Source of the DNA: Lysobacteraceae bacterium
GTDB lineage: Bacteria; Pseudomonadota; Gammaproteobacteria; Xanthomonadales; Ahniellaceae
Direction of reading: 5' to 3'
Assembly: GCA_021299185.1 (NCBI GenBank)
Contig: JAJTHZ010000131.1
Coordinates: forward strand, 1-64,000
DNA: 64,000 nt
Both the position numbers and the translations under genes were made by a program. Position 1 is the first letter of the stretch; every line of letters begins with the position of its first letter. Shown piece by piece: positions 26,922-36,077 of the stretch. The notes under the pieces were generated by a model. It made no database searches and had not been told where the DNA came from. It saw nothing but the letters and a program-made list of their open reading frames with translations.

Positions 26922-28259
26922 GTGACCGAACCCCAGAAGCGCCCGATGCCGCAGGCTCGCGTGATCCCGCGCGAGCAGCACGGCATCTCGCGCCGGAACA
27001 TCAGCCCGAACGCGCTGCGCGTGCTCTACCGCCTCAAGGAGGCGGGCTACGGCGCGTACCTCGTCGGCGGCGCGGTGCGCGATCTCCTGCTCGGCGGCCA
27101 TCCGAAGGACTTCGACGTCGCTACCGACGCCACGCCCGAGCAGGTCAAGGCGCTGTTCCGCAACTGCCGCCTGATCGGCCGCCGCTTCCGCCTCGCGCAC
27201 GTGGTGTACGGCCCCGAGATCATCGAGGTCGCCACCTTCCGCGGGCTCGGCGACGACGGCTCGGGCGACCGCCACGTGGTCGACGGACTGATCGTGCGCG
27301 ACAACGTGTACGGCACGATCGAGGAAGACGCGCTGCGCCGCGACTTCACCGCCAATGCCCTCTACTACGCGATCGAGGACTTCAGCGTCCGCGACTACGT
27401 CGGCGGCTTCGAGGACGTGCGCCAGCGCACCCTGCGCCTGATCGGCGACCCCGCGCAGCGCTATCGCGAGGATCCGGTGCGCATGCTGCGTGCGGTGCGC
27501 CTCGCGGCCAAGCTCGGCTTCCGCATCGACGACGCCGCATGGGCCGCGATCTTCGAACTGGCGCCGCTGATCGTGGAGGCCGCGCCCGCGCGGCTGTTCG
27601 ACGAGATGCTGAAGCTGTTCCTCGGCGGCCACGCCTACGAGAGCATGCGCTGGCTCGAGGCCTCGAGCCTGCTGCGCGAGCTGCTGCCGTCGACCGCCGC
27701 GGCGATCGAGGCGCGCGGCGGCGACGAGATGCCGAGGATGATGGAGGCCGCGCTCAAGGGCACCGACCTGCGGCTGGCCGAGGGCAAGTCGGTGACCCCG
27801 GCCTTCCTGCTCGCCGCCCTGCTGTGGCCGGCGGCGCAGCATGCGCACGCCGCCGAGGTGGCGCGCGGGGTCGAAGTGCAGGCCGCGTGGCTGCGTGCGG
27901 CCGACAAGGTGGTGCGCGAACAGGCCTCGCGGATCGCGATGCCGCGCCGCTTCAGCCTGCCGATGACCGAGGTCTGGGCGCTGCAGGCACGGCTGGAAAG
28001 CGCCACCCGCAAGCGCGCCGCGCGGCTGCTCGCGCATCCGCGCTTCCGCGCCGCGTACGATTTCCTGGTGCTGCGCGCGCTCGACGATCCGCGCCTGCGC
28101 GAGCTGGTCGATTTCTGGACCGCCGCACAGGCCGGCAGCGCGCCGGCCGCGGCCTCAGCGGACGCATCCGCCGATGCCGCCGAGGCCGACGAACCAAAGA
28201 AGCGCCGCCGTCGCCGGCGGCGTCCTGGCGCCGCCGCCGCGCCGGCCGATGACGCCTGA
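26922..28259 (+). CDS. pcnB: Poly(A) polymerase I
   Basis: This 445-residue class II nucleotidyltransferase adds 3' A-tails to RNA. The head domain has the helical start RVLYRLKEAGYGAYLVGGAVRDLLLGGHPKDFDVATDATPEQ, including the GGxVRD motif and the catalytic DFD. DALRRDFTANALYY, with RRD(F)T(I/A)N, follows. The tail is strongly basic (KKRRRRRRRPG). It is PcnB rather than CCA transferase by length, basic C-terminus and the pcnB-folK-panB order. GTG 26922 is taken as the start; ATG 26946 is possible. The stop overlaps folK. Confidence 0.94.
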   Translation: MTEPQKRPMPQARVIPREQHGISRRNISPNALRVLYRLKEAGYGAYLVGGAVRDLLLGGHPKDFDVATDATPEQVKALFRNCRLIGRRFRLAHVVYGPEIIEVATFRGLGDDGSGDRHVVDGLIVRDNVYGTIEEDALRRDFTANALYYAIEDFSVRDYVGGFEDVRQRTLRLIGDPAQRYREDPVRMLRAVRLAAKLGFRIDDAAWAAIFELAPLIVEAAPARLFDEMLKLFLGGHAYESMRWLEASSLLRELLPSTAAAIEARGGDEMPRMMEAALKGTDLRLAEGKSVTPAFLLAALLWPAAQHAHAAEVARGVEVQAAWLRAADKVVREQASRIAMPRRFSLPMTEVWALQARLESATRKRAARLLAHPRFRAAYDFLVLRALDDPRLRELVDFWTAAQAGSAPAAASADASADAAEADEPKKRRRRRRRPGAAAAPADDA

Positions 28260-28794
28260 TCAGGGCTGGCGGCGCGGCGTCTTCATCGGGCTCGGCGCCA
28301 ACCTCGGGGATCCGCTGGCGCAGATGCGTGACGCGCTCGCGCGCCTCGGCGCGATCCCGGGCGTGCGCGTGCTGCGCGACTCCGGTCCGTGGCGCAGCCC
28401 GCCGTGGGGCGTGCTCGAACAGCCGCCGTTCGTCAACGCGGTCGCCGAACTCGAGACCGCCCTTGCGCCGGATGCCCTGCTGCAGCGGCTGATCGAGGTC
28501 GAGCGCGCGGGAGGGCGCGAACGCGGCGGCGCGCGCTGGGGTCCGCGCACGATCGACCTCGACCTGTTGCTCGACGGCGAGGCCGAAGTCGACCTGCCGG
28601 GCTGCAGCGTGCCGCATCCGCGGATCGCGCAGCGCGCCTTCGTGCTGGTGCCGCTGGCCGTGCTCGCGCCCACCGCGCGCGTCCCCGGCCACGGCGTGGT
28701 GCGCGAACTGCTGGACGCGCTCGATCCCGCCGAGCGCGCCGCGGTGCAGCCGATCGACGCCACGATTGACCCGTGCGCCGCGGCCCGCCGATGA
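28249..28794 (+). CDS. folK: 2-amino-4-hydroxy-6-hydroxymethyldihydropteridine diphosphokinase
   Basis: This 181-residue HPPK transfers pyrophosphate from ATP to hydroxymethyl-dihydropterin in folate synthesis. It has the start [19 protein letters not shown], the [10 protein letters not shown] stretch, [13 protein letters not shown] with the magnesium-binding DLDLL, and [16 protein letters not shown]. It overlaps pcnB by 11 bases, and its TGA overlaps an ATG (28791) upstream of panB, so translation of the cluster is coupled. Confidence 0.96.
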   Translation: MTPDQGWRRGVFIGLGANLGDPLAQMRDALARLGAIPGVRVLRDSGPWRSPPWGVLEQPPFVNAVAELETALAPDALLQRLIEVERAGGRERGGARWGPRTIDLDLLLDGEAEVDLPGCSVPHPRIAQRAFVLVPLAVLAPTARVPGHGVVRELLDALDPAERAAVQPIDATIDPCAAARR

Positions 28795-28817
28795 TCGAGG
28801 ACCCTCCGGAGGCGCCC

Positions 28818-29645
28818 ATGGCCTACGCCGATCCCCACGCCACGCCACCCCAGCCCTTGACTGTCGACGGCCTTGCCCGGCGCAAGCGCGACGGCGTGCG
28901 ACTGTCGGTGCTGACCGCCTACGACGCCAGCATCGCGCGCGCCGCCGAACGCGCCGGCATCGACATCCTGCTGGTCGGCGACTCGCTGGGCATGGTGGTG
29001 CAGGGCCAGCACACGACCTTGCCGGTGACCGTCGACCACATCGTCTACCACGGCGCCGCGGTGGCGCGCGGCGCGCGCCACACGCTGCGCATCGCCGACA
29101 TGCCGTTCGGCTCCGCGCCCGATCCGGCCACCGCGTACCGCAATGCCGCGCGGCTGGTCGCCGAGGGCGGCGCCGACATGGTCAAGCTGGAGGGCGCGGG
29201 CCACATGCTCGACGTGATCCGCTACCTCGTCGAGCGCGACATCCCGGTGTGCGCCCACCTCGGCCTGACGCCGCAGTCGGTGCTGAAGCTCGGCGGCTAC
29301 CGCGTGCAGGGCCGCGAGGACGCCGCCGCCGAGCGCGTGCGCACCGAGGCGCGCGCGGTCGCTGAGGCCGGCGCCAGCCTGCTGGTGCTCGAATGCGTGC
29401 CGGTCGCGCTGGCGCAGGCGATCACCGCGCGCCTGCTGATCCCCACCATCGGCATCGGCGCCGGGCCGCACTGCGACGGCCAGGTGCTGGTCAGTACCGA
29501 CCTGCTGGGGCTCGGCGACGGTCGCCGCCCGCGCTTCGTGCGCGATTTCCTGGCCGGCCGTGGTTCGATCGAAGACGCCTTCCGCGCCTATGCCGCCGCG
29601 GTGCGCGACGGATCGTTCCCGACCGCCGAGGAGTCGTACGCGTGA
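28818..29645 (+). CDS. panB: 3-methyl-2-oxobutanoate hydroxymethyltransferase
   Basis: This 275-residue enzyme adds a hydroxymethyl group to ketoisovalerate, the first committed step to pantothenate. Key motifs are [33 protein letters not shown], with the metal-binding Asp of VGDS, then VKLEGA and [18 protein letters not shown] at ideal spacing before the ATG at 28818 decides the start over ATG 28791. It is followed by panC with a GTGA overlap. Confidence 0.96.
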   Translation: MAYADPHATPPQPLTVDGLARRKRDGVRLSVLTAYDASIARAAERAGIDILLVGDSLGMVVQGQHTTLPVTVDHIVYHGAAVARGARHTLRIADMPFGSAPDPATAYRNAARLVAEGGADMVKLEGAGHMLDVIRYLVERDIPVCAHLGLTPQSVLKLGGYRVQGREDAAAERVRTEARAVAEAGASLLVLECVPVALAQAITARLLIPTIGIGAGPHCDGQVLVSTDLLGLGDGRRPRFVRDFLAGRGSIEDAFRAYAAAVRDGSFPTAEESYA

Positions 29646-30499
29646 CCATGCTGCGCGCATCCCGCATCGTCGACGTGCGCGAGATCGTCCGCGGCTGGCA
29701 CCGCGCCGGCGCAACGGTCGCCTTCGTGCCCACCATGGGCAACCTGCACGACGGGCATTACGCCCTCGTCGAGCACGCGCGGCGCATCGCGACGCGCGTG
29801 GTGGCCAGCGTGTTCGTCAATCCGACCCAGTTCGGTCCCAGCGAGGACTTCGCGCGCTACCCGCGCACGCTGGATGCCGACGCCGCGGGGCTGGCCGGAC
29901 GGGGCTGCGACCTGTTGTTCGCGCCGCCGGTGGAGGAAATGTATCCGCGCGGCCTGGACGGGCTGGTGCAGGTGCGGGTGCCCGGGCTCGAGGACATCCT
30001 GTGCGGGGCCTTCCGGCCCGGACACTTCGCCGGCGTGGCCACCGTGGTGGCGCGTCTGCTCGGCATCGTGCAGCCCGATCGCGCGGTGTTCGGCGCCAAG
30101 GACTGGCAGCAGCTGCAGGTCGTGCGCCGGGTGGTGGACGAGCTCGCGCTGCCGGTGGTGATCGACGCCGGCGCGACCGTGCGCGAGCCGGACGGGCTGG
30201 CGATGAGTTCGCGCAACCAGTACCTCGAGCCGGCCGAGCGACGCACCGCGGCGCGGCTGTACGCGGTGTTGTCCGCCGTGCGCGACGCGTTGCGCGGGGG
30301 CGCCGATCCGCACGCGGCCGAGGCGCACGCCCTGTCGGAATTGCGCGCGGCGGGGTTCCGTCCGGACTACGTCGCGGTGCGGCTCGCCCACGACCTGGCG
30401 GCCCCGCTCGTCGCCGGCGCGCCACGGATCGTGCTGGCGGCGGCCTGGCTCGGGCGGACCCGTCTCATCGATAACCTCTTGATCGACGGAGAAATCTGA
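29642..30499 (+). CDS. panC: Pantoate--beta-alanine ligase
   Basis: This protein of about 285 residues condenses pantoate and beta-alanine with ATP. It has the HIGH-like nucleotide motif [48 protein letters not shown], and [15 protein letters not shown]. The final ATP-binding stretch is [10 protein letters not shown]. The GTG at 29642 overlaps the panB stop and has GGAG eight bases upstream; ATG 29648 is an alternative. panD follows after a 296-base gap with a terminator and candidate sRNA. Confidence 0.96.
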   Translation: MTMLRASRIVDVREIVRGWHRAGATVAFVPTMGNLHDGHYALVEHARRIATRVVASVFVNPTQFGPSEDFARYPRTLDADAAGLAGRGCDLLFAPPVEEMYPRGLDGLVQVRVPGLEDILCGAFRPGHFAGVATVVARLLGIVQPDRAVFGAKDWQQLQVVRRVVDELALPVVIDAGATVREPDGLAMSSRNQYLEPAERRTAARLYAVLSAVRDALRGGADPHAAEAHALSELRAAGFRPDYVAVRLAHDLAAPLVAGAPRIVLAAAWLGRTRLIDNLLIDGEI

Positions 30500-30505
30500 C
30501 GCCGA

Positions 30506-30540
30506 CTGTTGTGAATCCGCAACAGCCGATCGATTTTTTT
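30506..30540 (+). terminator. Possible terminator after panC
   Basis: A stem CTGTTG/CAACAG with an 8-base loop lies 7 bases after the panC stop. A run of seven T follows, but 8 bases separate stem and T-run, so it is weaker than a standard intrinsic terminator. Confidence 0.45.
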
Positions 30541-30561
30541 GGTCCGCACGCAACAAAGGTG

Positions 30562-30590
30562 TTGCTTTTCGCCATCGCCCGGCTTAGACT
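30562..30590 (+). promoter_or_regulatory. Sigma-70-type promoter of candidate sRNA
   Basis: -35 TTGCTT (30562-30567) and -10 TAGACT (30585-30590) have an ideal 17-base spacer. A start near 30597 leads into a structured RNA that ends at the terminator at 30673-30702. Confidence 0.7.
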
Positions 30591-30596
30591 CGGCTC

Positions 30597-30702
30597 CGTG
30601 ATCCGGGAAGACCGCTCGGCGGTTCCCGGGACGCAGGGCGCAGTTTCTGAGGTAATCGTCACTCCGATTCAACCCTCGCCGGAAGGCTGAGGGTTTTTTT
30701 TT
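30597..30702 (+). ncRNA. Candidate small RNA between panC and panD
   Basis: About 106 nt run from a good promoter to a strong terminator. The 5' part folds into a long hairpin: CCGGGA pairs with TCCCGG, and ACCGC with GCGGT, around a TCG loop (30603-30629). A single-stranded-looking middle (30630-30672) follows, then the terminator hairpin with a GGAA tetraloop and nine T. No open frame with a ribosome binding site fits. panD has its own promoter further down, so this is not just a panD leader. No match to a named sRNA family is claimed. Confidence 0.55.
30673..30702 (+). terminator. Rho-independent terminator upstream of panD
   Basis: Stem CCCTCGCC / GGC-T-GAGGG (one bulged T) with GNRA loop GGAA is followed directly by nine T. 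It ends the candidate sRNA and any read-through from panC. Confidence 0.92.
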
Positions 30703-30721
30703 GCCCCGACGGCGGTGTGTG

Positions 30722-30750
30722 TTGCAACGCGGGAGCCGAGGCCGCATAAA
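30722..30750 (+). promoter_or_regulatory. Promoter of panD
   Basis: -35 TTGCAA (30722-30727) and -10 CATAAA (30745-30750) are 17 bases apart, 46 bases before the panD ATG and downstream of the terminator. panD is therefore transcribed separately from panBC. Confidence 0.65.
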
Positions 30751-30795
30751 GGCCAGCCCCGGCCGGGCCCGTCCCGCCGCCCTGGAGAGCCCGCG

Positions 30796-31176
30796 ATGCA
30801 GTTGAACTTCCTCAAGGCCAAGATCCACCGCGCCACCGTGACCCATGCGGAGCTGCACTACGAAGGGTCCTGCGCGATCGACGGCCGCCTGCTGGACGTT
30901 TCCGGCACCCGCGAGTACGAGCAGATCCACATCTACAACGTCAACAACGGCGAGCGCTTCGTCACCTATGCGATCCGCGCCGAGGAAGGCAGCGGCACCA
31001 TCTCGATCAACGGCGCGGCCGCGCACAAGGCGCAACCGGGCGACATCATCATCATCTGCGCCTATGCGCAGATCGACGCCGCGGCGGCGGCCGAGTTCAA
31101 GCCGACCCTGGTCTACGTCGACCACCAGAACCGGCTGACGCACACCAACCATTCCATCCCCCGGCAGGCGGCCTGA
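30796..31176 (+). CDS. panD: Aspartate 1-decarboxylase precursor
   Basis: This 126-residue pyruvoyl enzyme makes beta-alanine from aspartate for pantothenate. It begins [16 protein letters not shown], with Lys9 of the active site. The self-cleavage site Gly24-Ser25 lies in YEGSCAIDG, and Ser25 becomes the pyruvoyl group. [13 protein letters not shown] and the essential Tyr/Asn residues are present. GGAGAG before the ATG supports the start. It is followed by pgi three bases later. Confidence 0.97.
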   Translation: MQLNFLKAKIHRATVTHAELHYEGSCAIDGRLLDVSGTREYEQIHIYNVNNGERFVTYAIRAEEGSGTISINGAAAHKAQPGDIIIICAYAQIDAAAAAEFKPTLVYVDHQNRLTHTNHSIPRQAA

Positions 31177-31179
31177 GCC

Positions 31180-32736
31180 ATGCCCGCCGGCGCTGTCGCG
31201 TGGGCTGCACTCGAGCATCACGCTGCTCGCCTGCGCGCGCGAACGCTCGGCGAGCTGTGCACCGATCCGGCGCGCCCCGCGCGCCACGCGCTGGCGGCGG
31301 CGGGCGTGCACCTCGACGGTTGCCGCCAGCATGTCGACGACGCGGCGCTCGACGAACTGCTCGCGCTCGCCGCGGAAGCTGGTCACGCCGCGGCGGTGGC
31401 GGCGCTGGTCGGCGGCGAGGTCGTCAATCCGACCGAGGGTCGTCCGGCGCTGCACACGGCGCTGCGCGACCTTGACGGCTGGGCGCCGACGCCGCGGGCC
31501 GCCGCGGCCGCGCGCGAAGCGGCGGTGGTGCGCGCGCGCATGCGTGCGATCGCCGAGGCCTGGCACGCCGATCCCGGCACCACCGACGTGGTGCACGTCG
31601 GCATCGGCGGCTCCGACCTCGGTCCGCGCCTCGCCTGCGAGGCGCTCTCCACGCCTGCGCCACCGCGCCTGCGCGTGCACTTCCTCGCCAACGTCGATGG
31701 CCACGCGGCCGCGGCCCTGCTGCCACGGCTCGATCCGCGGCGCACCCGCGTGTGCCTGGTCTCCAAGAGCTTCGGTACGCAGGAGACCCTGCTCAACGGC
31801 GCGCTGCTGCGCGAATGGCTGGGACCCGCGGGCGGCGAGCGCATGCTCGCCGTCACCGCGCGGCCCGCGGCCGCCGCCCAGCTCGGCATCGCCGAGGATG
31901 CGGTGCTGCCGATGTGGGACTGGGTTGGCGGGCGCTACTCCTTGTGGTCGGCGGTCGGCCTGCCGATCGCGTTGATGCACGGCATGGATGCCTTCGAGGC
32001 CCTGCTCGCCGGCGCGCAGGCGATGGACCGCCACTACGCCGAGGCTTCTTCGCACGACAACCTCCCGCTGCGCCTCGCGCTGCTCGGCGTGTGGAACCGC
32101 AGCGTGCTGGGGCTGCCGACGCTGGCGCTTGCCCCCTACGACGACCGCCTGCGCCTGCTGCCGGCCTGGTTGCAGCAGGCCGACATGGAATCCAACGGCA
32201 AGGGCGTGGCGGTCGACGGCCGCCCGCTCGCGCGCGCCGGCGCGCCGGTGGTGTGGGGCGATGTCGGCACCAACGCCCAGCACGCCTACTTCCAGTCCCT
32301 GCACCAGGGCGTGGACACGGTGCCGGTGGACTTCATCGGCGTCGCCAACGCGGACCACGGGTTCCGCGCCAACCACGACGCACTGCTCGCCAACCTGCTG
32401 GCCCAGGCCGCCGCGCTGGCGCAGGGCACGGACGGCGGCGAGGGTCCGCTCGCCCCGCACCGCGCCTGCCCGGGTGGCCGTCCCAGCAACCTGCTGCTGC
32501 TCGATCGACTCACGCCGCGGCGCGTCGGCGCCCTGCTCGCACTGTACGAGCACAAGGTGCACGCCCAGGGCGTGCTGTGGGGCATGAACTCCTACGACCA
32601 GTGGGGCGTCGAGCTGGGCAAGAAGCTCGCCAACGGGCTGCTGCCGGCGATCGCCGGTGGCGGCCCCGCGGTGGGCGCCGATGCCGTGACCGAAGCGCAA
32701 ATCGCGCTGCTTCGCGGACTGCGCGGCCGCTCCTGA
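31180..32736 (+). CDS. pgi: Glucose-6-phosphate isomerase
   Basis: This 518-residue PGI interconverts glucose- and fructose-6-phosphate. The visible motifs are VHVGIGGSDLGPRLACEAL (sugar-phosphate loop), LVSKSFGTQETLLNG, GRYSLWSAVGLPIAL, the catalytic-Glu region MESNGKGVAVDG, and the C-terminal GVELGKKLANGLLP with the catalytic Lys. It is slightly shorter than the E. coli enzyme. It sits three bases after the panD stop, so the two probably share a transcript. It is convergent with queG. Confidence 0.96.
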   Translation: MPAGAVAWAALEHHAARLRARTLGELCTDPARPARHALAAAGVHLDGCRQHVDDAALDELLALAAEAGHAAAVAALVGGEVVNPTEGRPALHTALRDLDGWAPTPRAAAAAREAAVVRARMRAIAEAWHADPGTTDVVHVGIGGSDLGPRLACEALSTPAPPRLRVHFLANVDGHAAAALLPRLDPRRTRVCLVSKSFGTQETLLNGALLREWLGPAGGERMLAVTARPAAAAQLGIAEDAVLPMWDWVGGRYSLWSAVGLPIALMHGMDAFEALLAGAQAMDRHYAEASSHDNLPLRLALLGVWNRSVLGLPTLALAPYDDRLRLLPAWLQQADMESNGKGVAVDGRPLARAGAPVVWGDVGTNAQHAYFQSLHQGVDTVPVDFIGVANADHGFRANHDALLANLLAQAAALAQGTDGGEGPLAPHRACPGGRPSNLLLLDRLTPRRVGALLALYEHKVHAQGVLWGMNSYDQWGVELGKKLANGLLPAIAGGGPAVGADAVTEAQIALLRGLRGRS

Positions 32737-32752
32737 GCGGCGACCCGCGCGC

Positions 32753-33838
32753 CTATCCGCCGCGCGCCGCCCCGGCGCGCTGTCGCGCCAGCGCCCAGGC
32801 GACGTGTTCGCGCACCACGGGCGATGGGTGCGCGGCGCGCGCTTCGAGCGCGGCCACGATGTCGGCCGCGGGTGGCGCGTTGCCCAGCGCCACCGCCAGG
32901 TTGCGCAGCCAGCGCTCGTGGCCGATGCGGCGGATCGCCGAGCCCTCCGTCAGGCGCAGGAACTGCGCCTCGTCCCACGCGAACAGTTCCAGCAGGCTGG
33001 CGCGCGCCAGCCCGTGGCGTTCGCGGAAGTCGGGTTCGGCGGCGAGGCGGGCGAACTTGTTCCACGGGCAGACCATCTGGCAGTCGTCGCAGCCGTAGAT
33101 GCGGTTGCCCATCAGCGGGCGCAGGTCCTCGGGGATCGCGCCCGCGTGCTCGATGGTGAGGTAGGACACGCAGCGCCGCGCGTCCAGCCGGTAGGGCGCG
33201 ACGATGGCCTGCGTGGGGCAGGCCGCGATGCAGCGCGTGCAGGTGCCGCAGTGGTCGCGCGCGGGCACGTCCACCGGCAGCGGCAGGTCGATGTAGATCT
33301 CGCCGAGGAAGAACCACGACCCGGCGTCCTTGTCGATCACGTTGGTGTGCTTGCCGATCCAGCCGAGGCCGGCGTCGCGTGCCAGCGGCTTTTCCAGCAC
33401 CGGCGCGGAGTCGACGAACACACGATGCCCGAACGGCCCGATCGCGTCCGCGATGCGCTCGGCGAGGCGTTGCAGCCGGCCGCGCAGCACCTTGTGGTAG
33501 TCGCGCCCCAGCGCATAGCGCGACACGTAGGCGCGGGTGCCGTCGTCGAGCACGCGCTGCATCGATTCGCCGTCGGCGAGGTAGTCCATGCGCGCCGACA
33601 CCACGCGCAGGGTGCCCGGCACCAGTTCCGCCGGTCGCGAACGCTTGCTGCCGTGGCGCGCCATCCAGTCCATGTCGCCGTGCCAGCCGAGGTCCAGCCA
33701 TTCCTGCAGGCGCCGTTCGTCTTCCGCGAGGTCGATGCCGGCGATGCCGATGCGCTGGAATCCGAGTTCTGCGCCCCAGCGGCGGATGTCGTCGGCGAGT
33801 GCCGCAGGGTCGAAGGCGGGGGCTGGGACGACGGACAT
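32753..33838 (-). CDS. queG: Epoxyqueuosine reductase QueG
   Basis: This 361-residue cobalamin-dependent enzyme performs the last step of queuosine synthesis in tRNA. Two [4Fe-4S] motifs are visible: CGTCTRCIAACPTQAI (about 195-210) and CDDCQMVCPWNKFA (about 250-263). The preceding CVSYLTIEH and the N-terminal GFQRIGIAGIDL are typical. A HEAT-repeat-like C-terminus (PSPVVREHVAWALAR) completes the usual architecture. ATG 33838 fits the family start. It is divergent from nnrD across a REP-bearing gap. Confidence 0.95.
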   Translation of the reverse strand: MSVVPAPAFDPAALADDIRRWGAELGFQRIGIAGIDLAEDERRLQEWLDLGWHGDMDWMARHGSKRSRPAELVPGTLRVVSARMDYLADGESMQRVLDDGTRAYVSRYALGRDYHKVLRGRLQRLAERIADAIGPFGHRVFVDSAPVLEKPLARDAGLGWIGKHTNVIDKDAGSWFFLGEIYIDLPLPVDVPARDHCGTCTRCIAACPTQAIVAPYRLDARRCVSYLTIEHAGAIPEDLRPLMGNRIYGCDDCQMVCPWNKFARLAAEPDFRERHGLARASLLELFAWDEAQFLRLTEGSAIRRIGHERWLRNLAVALGNAPPAADIVAALEARAAHPSPVVREHVAWALARQRAGAARGG

Positions 33839-33883
33839 GGCGCGAGTATAGGCAGCGGGGTCCACCCTGGCGCGCACCCCCTG

Positions 33884-33955
33884 TGTGGGAGCGCTGCGTG
33901 CAGCGCGATCGTCCTTGCGGCTGGACAGGCGCATCGCGGCGTACGCGCCGCTCCC
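33884..33955. repeat. Inverted pair of REP-like palindromes (GTGGGAGCG family)
   Basis: 33884-33910 reads GTGGGAGCG followed by the palindrome GCGCTGCGTGCAGCGC and GATCG. 33930-33955 is a second copy in reverse orientation, GCATCGCGG to CGCTCCC, with 19 bases between. The head GTGGGAGCG and tail CGCGATG match the REP elements common in Xanthomonas and Pseudomonas relatives. It lies in the queG/nnrD divergent gap. Confidence 0.85.
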
Positions 33956-34051
33956 TCCGCGCGGCTCGCCGCGGCTGCCGATCGGTGGCGCGGCGCCCGG
34001 CGATCCGTGCGTCGACTCGCACAGGGTCCGTCCATGCGATCTAATGGCGGC

Positions 34052-35533
34052 ATGGACATGCCGTCGCGGCTCTACACCAGCGCGCAGGTGCGCGCGATCG
34101 ACCGCCGTGCGATCGCGGCCTGCGGCGGCGAGGGCGTGCTGCTGATGCAGCGCGCGGGCGCGGCCGCGTTCCGTCGCCTGCGCGCGCGCTGGCCGGAGGC
34201 GCACCGCATACTGGTCGCCTGCGGGCGCGGCAACAACGGCGGCGACGGCTGGGTGGTGGCGCGGCTGGCGCGCGAAGCCGGGCTCGCGGTCGAGGTGCTG
34301 GCGCTGCCGGGAGAGCCCAACACGGCCGACGCGCGCGCCATGCGCGAGGCGGCGCTGGCGGCCGGTGTGCCGGCCCGCGAAGCGAACGCGCACGACGGAT
34401 TGCCCGCGGCCGACGTGGTGGTCGACGGCGTGTTCGGCATCGGGCTGTCGCGCGCGCCCGACGGCGTGGCCGCCGGCTTGATCGCGGCGCTGGTGCGGCA
34501 GCCGGCGCCGGTGCTGGCGCTCGACGTGCCGTCGGGTCTCGACGCCGACACCGGACACGCGCCCGGTGCCTGCGTGCGGGCCTCGATGACCGTGACCTTC
34601 ATCGCCGCCAAGCGCGGCCTGTTCACCGGCGATGCGCCGGCGCACGCCGGTGCGGTGGTGCTGGAACGCCTCGATGTCGATCCCGCGCTGGTCGACGCGG
34701 AGTCCGGCGCCGTGCACGCATGGACGCGCGACGACCTGCGCCGCGCCCTGCCGCCGCGCGCGCCCACCTTGCACAAGGGCCAGGCCGGCCATGTGCTGGT
34801 GGTCGGCGGCGACGAGGGCTATGGCGGTGCGGTGCGGCTCGCCGCGGAAGCCGCCGCCCGCAGCGGCGCGGGCCTGGTCAGCGTGGCCACGCGGGGCGCC
34901 AACGTGGGTCCGATCCTCGCCGCCCGCCCGGAACTGATGCCGCGCCCGGTCGAGGATCCGCACGCCCTCGCGGCGCTGGCCCTGCGCGCCGACGTGCTCG
35001 CGATCGGGCCGGGCCTGGGGCAGGGCGACTGGGGCCGGACGCTGTTCGACGCAGCACTCGCGCTCGGCAAGCCCTGCGTGCTGGATGCCGATGCCCTGAA
35101 CCTGCTCGCCGCCGCGCCGCGCGCGCTGCCGGCCGGCAGCGTGCTCACCCCGCATCCGGGCGAGGCCGCGCGCCTGCTCGGCAGCGACGCGCGCGCGGTG
35201 AACGCCGATCGCTTCGCCGCCGCCGCCGCGCTGGCGCAGCGGCATGCCGCGGTCGTGCTGCTCAAGGGCGCCGGCACCGTGATCGCGGCGCCCGACGGCA
35301 TGCTCTCCCTGTGCCCGGTGGCCGAGCCGGGCATGGCCACCGGCGGCATGGGCGACGTGCTCACCGGCGTGGTCGCTGCCTTGCGCGCGCAGGGGCTCGA
35401 CGCCTGGCGCGCGGCCGGCTGCGGCGCGCTGGCGCATGCGCGGGCCGCGGCGTCCGCCGCGCGTGCCGGCGGCGCGCGTGGCCTGCTGGCGGGTGACGTG
35501 ATCGACGCCCTGCGGCGCGAACTCAACCCGTGA
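34052..35533 (+). CDS. nnrD: Bifunctional NAD(P)H-hydrate epimerase/dehydratase
   Basis: This protein of about 493 residues repairs damaged NAD(P)H hydrates. The N-terminal YjeF_N epimerase domain has VACGRGNNGGDGWVVARL (about 50-68) and VDGVFGIGL. The C-terminal ribokinase-like dehydratase domain has KGQAGHVLVVGGDEGYGGAVRLAAEAAARSGAGLV, TPHPGEAARLL and PGMATGGMGDVLTGVVAAL. Starts at 34034, 34052 and 34058 are all possible. The stop overlaps the GTG of tsaE by four bases (GTGA). Confidence 0.94.
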   Translation: MDMPSRLYTSAQVRAIDRRAIAACGGEGVLLMQRAGAAAFRRLRARWPEAHRILVACGRGNNGGDGWVVARLAREAGLAVEVLALPGEPNTADARAMREAALAAGVPAREANAHDGLPAADVVVDGVFGIGLSRAPDGVAAGLIAALVRQPAPVLALDVPSGLDADTGHAPGACVRASMTVTFIAAKRGLFTGDAPAHAGAVVLERLDVDPALVDAESGAVHAWTRDDLRRALPPRAPTLHKGQAGHVLVVGGDEGYGGAVRLAAEAAARSGAGLVSVATRGANVGPILAARPELMPRPVEDPHALAALALRADVLAIGPGLGQGDWGRTLFDAALALGKPCVLDADALNLLAAAPRALPAGSVLTPHPGEAARLLGSDARAVNADRFAAAAALAQRHAAVVLLKGAGTVIAAPDGMLSLCPVAEPGMATGGMGDVLTGVVAALRAQGLDAWRAAGCGALAHARAAASAARAGGARGLLAGDVIDALRRELNP

Positions 35534-36003
35534 CCGACGCGCGCGACCAATGGGCGCCGGATGCCGCGGCCACCGAAGCCTGCGGCGCCGCGCTCGCGCA
35601 GGCGCTGCTGCCGGGCCTGGTGGTGCACCTGCATGGCGACCTCGGTGCCGGCAAGACGACCTTTGCGCGGGGCCTGCTGCAGGCCCTGCTGCCGGGCCAG
35701 CGGGTGAAGAGCCCGACGTACACCCTGGTCGAGCGCTACCGCGCGGGCACGCTCGATGTGCTGCATCTCGACCTGTATCGACTCGCCGATCCGGAGGAAC
35801 TGGAGTTCCTCGGCGTGCGCGAAGACGTCGGCCGCGCGGTGCTGCTGGTCGAGTGGCCGCAGCGCGCCGGCGACCGCCTGCCGCCGGCCGATGTCGACGT
35901 GGCCCTTGAGCCCGCTGCCGGCGGACGCTCGATCCGCTGGACCGCACGCACGCCGGCCGGCCGACGTGCCCTGGCCCGCCCGCCGGACCTTGACCCGACC
36001 TGA
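35530..36003 (+). CDS. tsaE: tRNA threonylcarbamoyladenosine biosynthesis ATPase TsaE
   Basis: This 157-residue P-loop protein works with TsaB/TsaD on t6A37 of tRNA. It has Walker A HGDLGAGKTTFARG (about 36-49), the switch-like VKSPTYTLVERY, and LHLDLYRLADPEELEFLG. VLLVEWPQRAGDRLP contains the conserved EW. It starts with GTG inside the nnrD stop, so it is translationally coupled. The nnrD-tsaE-amiC-mutL order is also common in other gammaproteobacteria. Confidence 0.96.
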   Translation: MTDARDQWAPDAAATEACGAALAQALLPGLVVHLHGDLGAGKTTFARGLLQALLPGQRVKSPTYTLVERYRAGTLDVLHLDLYRLADPEELEFLGVREDVGRAVLLVEWPQRAGDRLPPADVDVALEPAAGGRSIRWTARTPAGRRALARPPDLDPT

Positions 36004-36077
36004 AGAAAGGCTTGCAGGTTACGGATCGTAAAGGAAAATTGCTTGCAATCCGCGGCGCGTCAGGGTTCAATCCGCGC

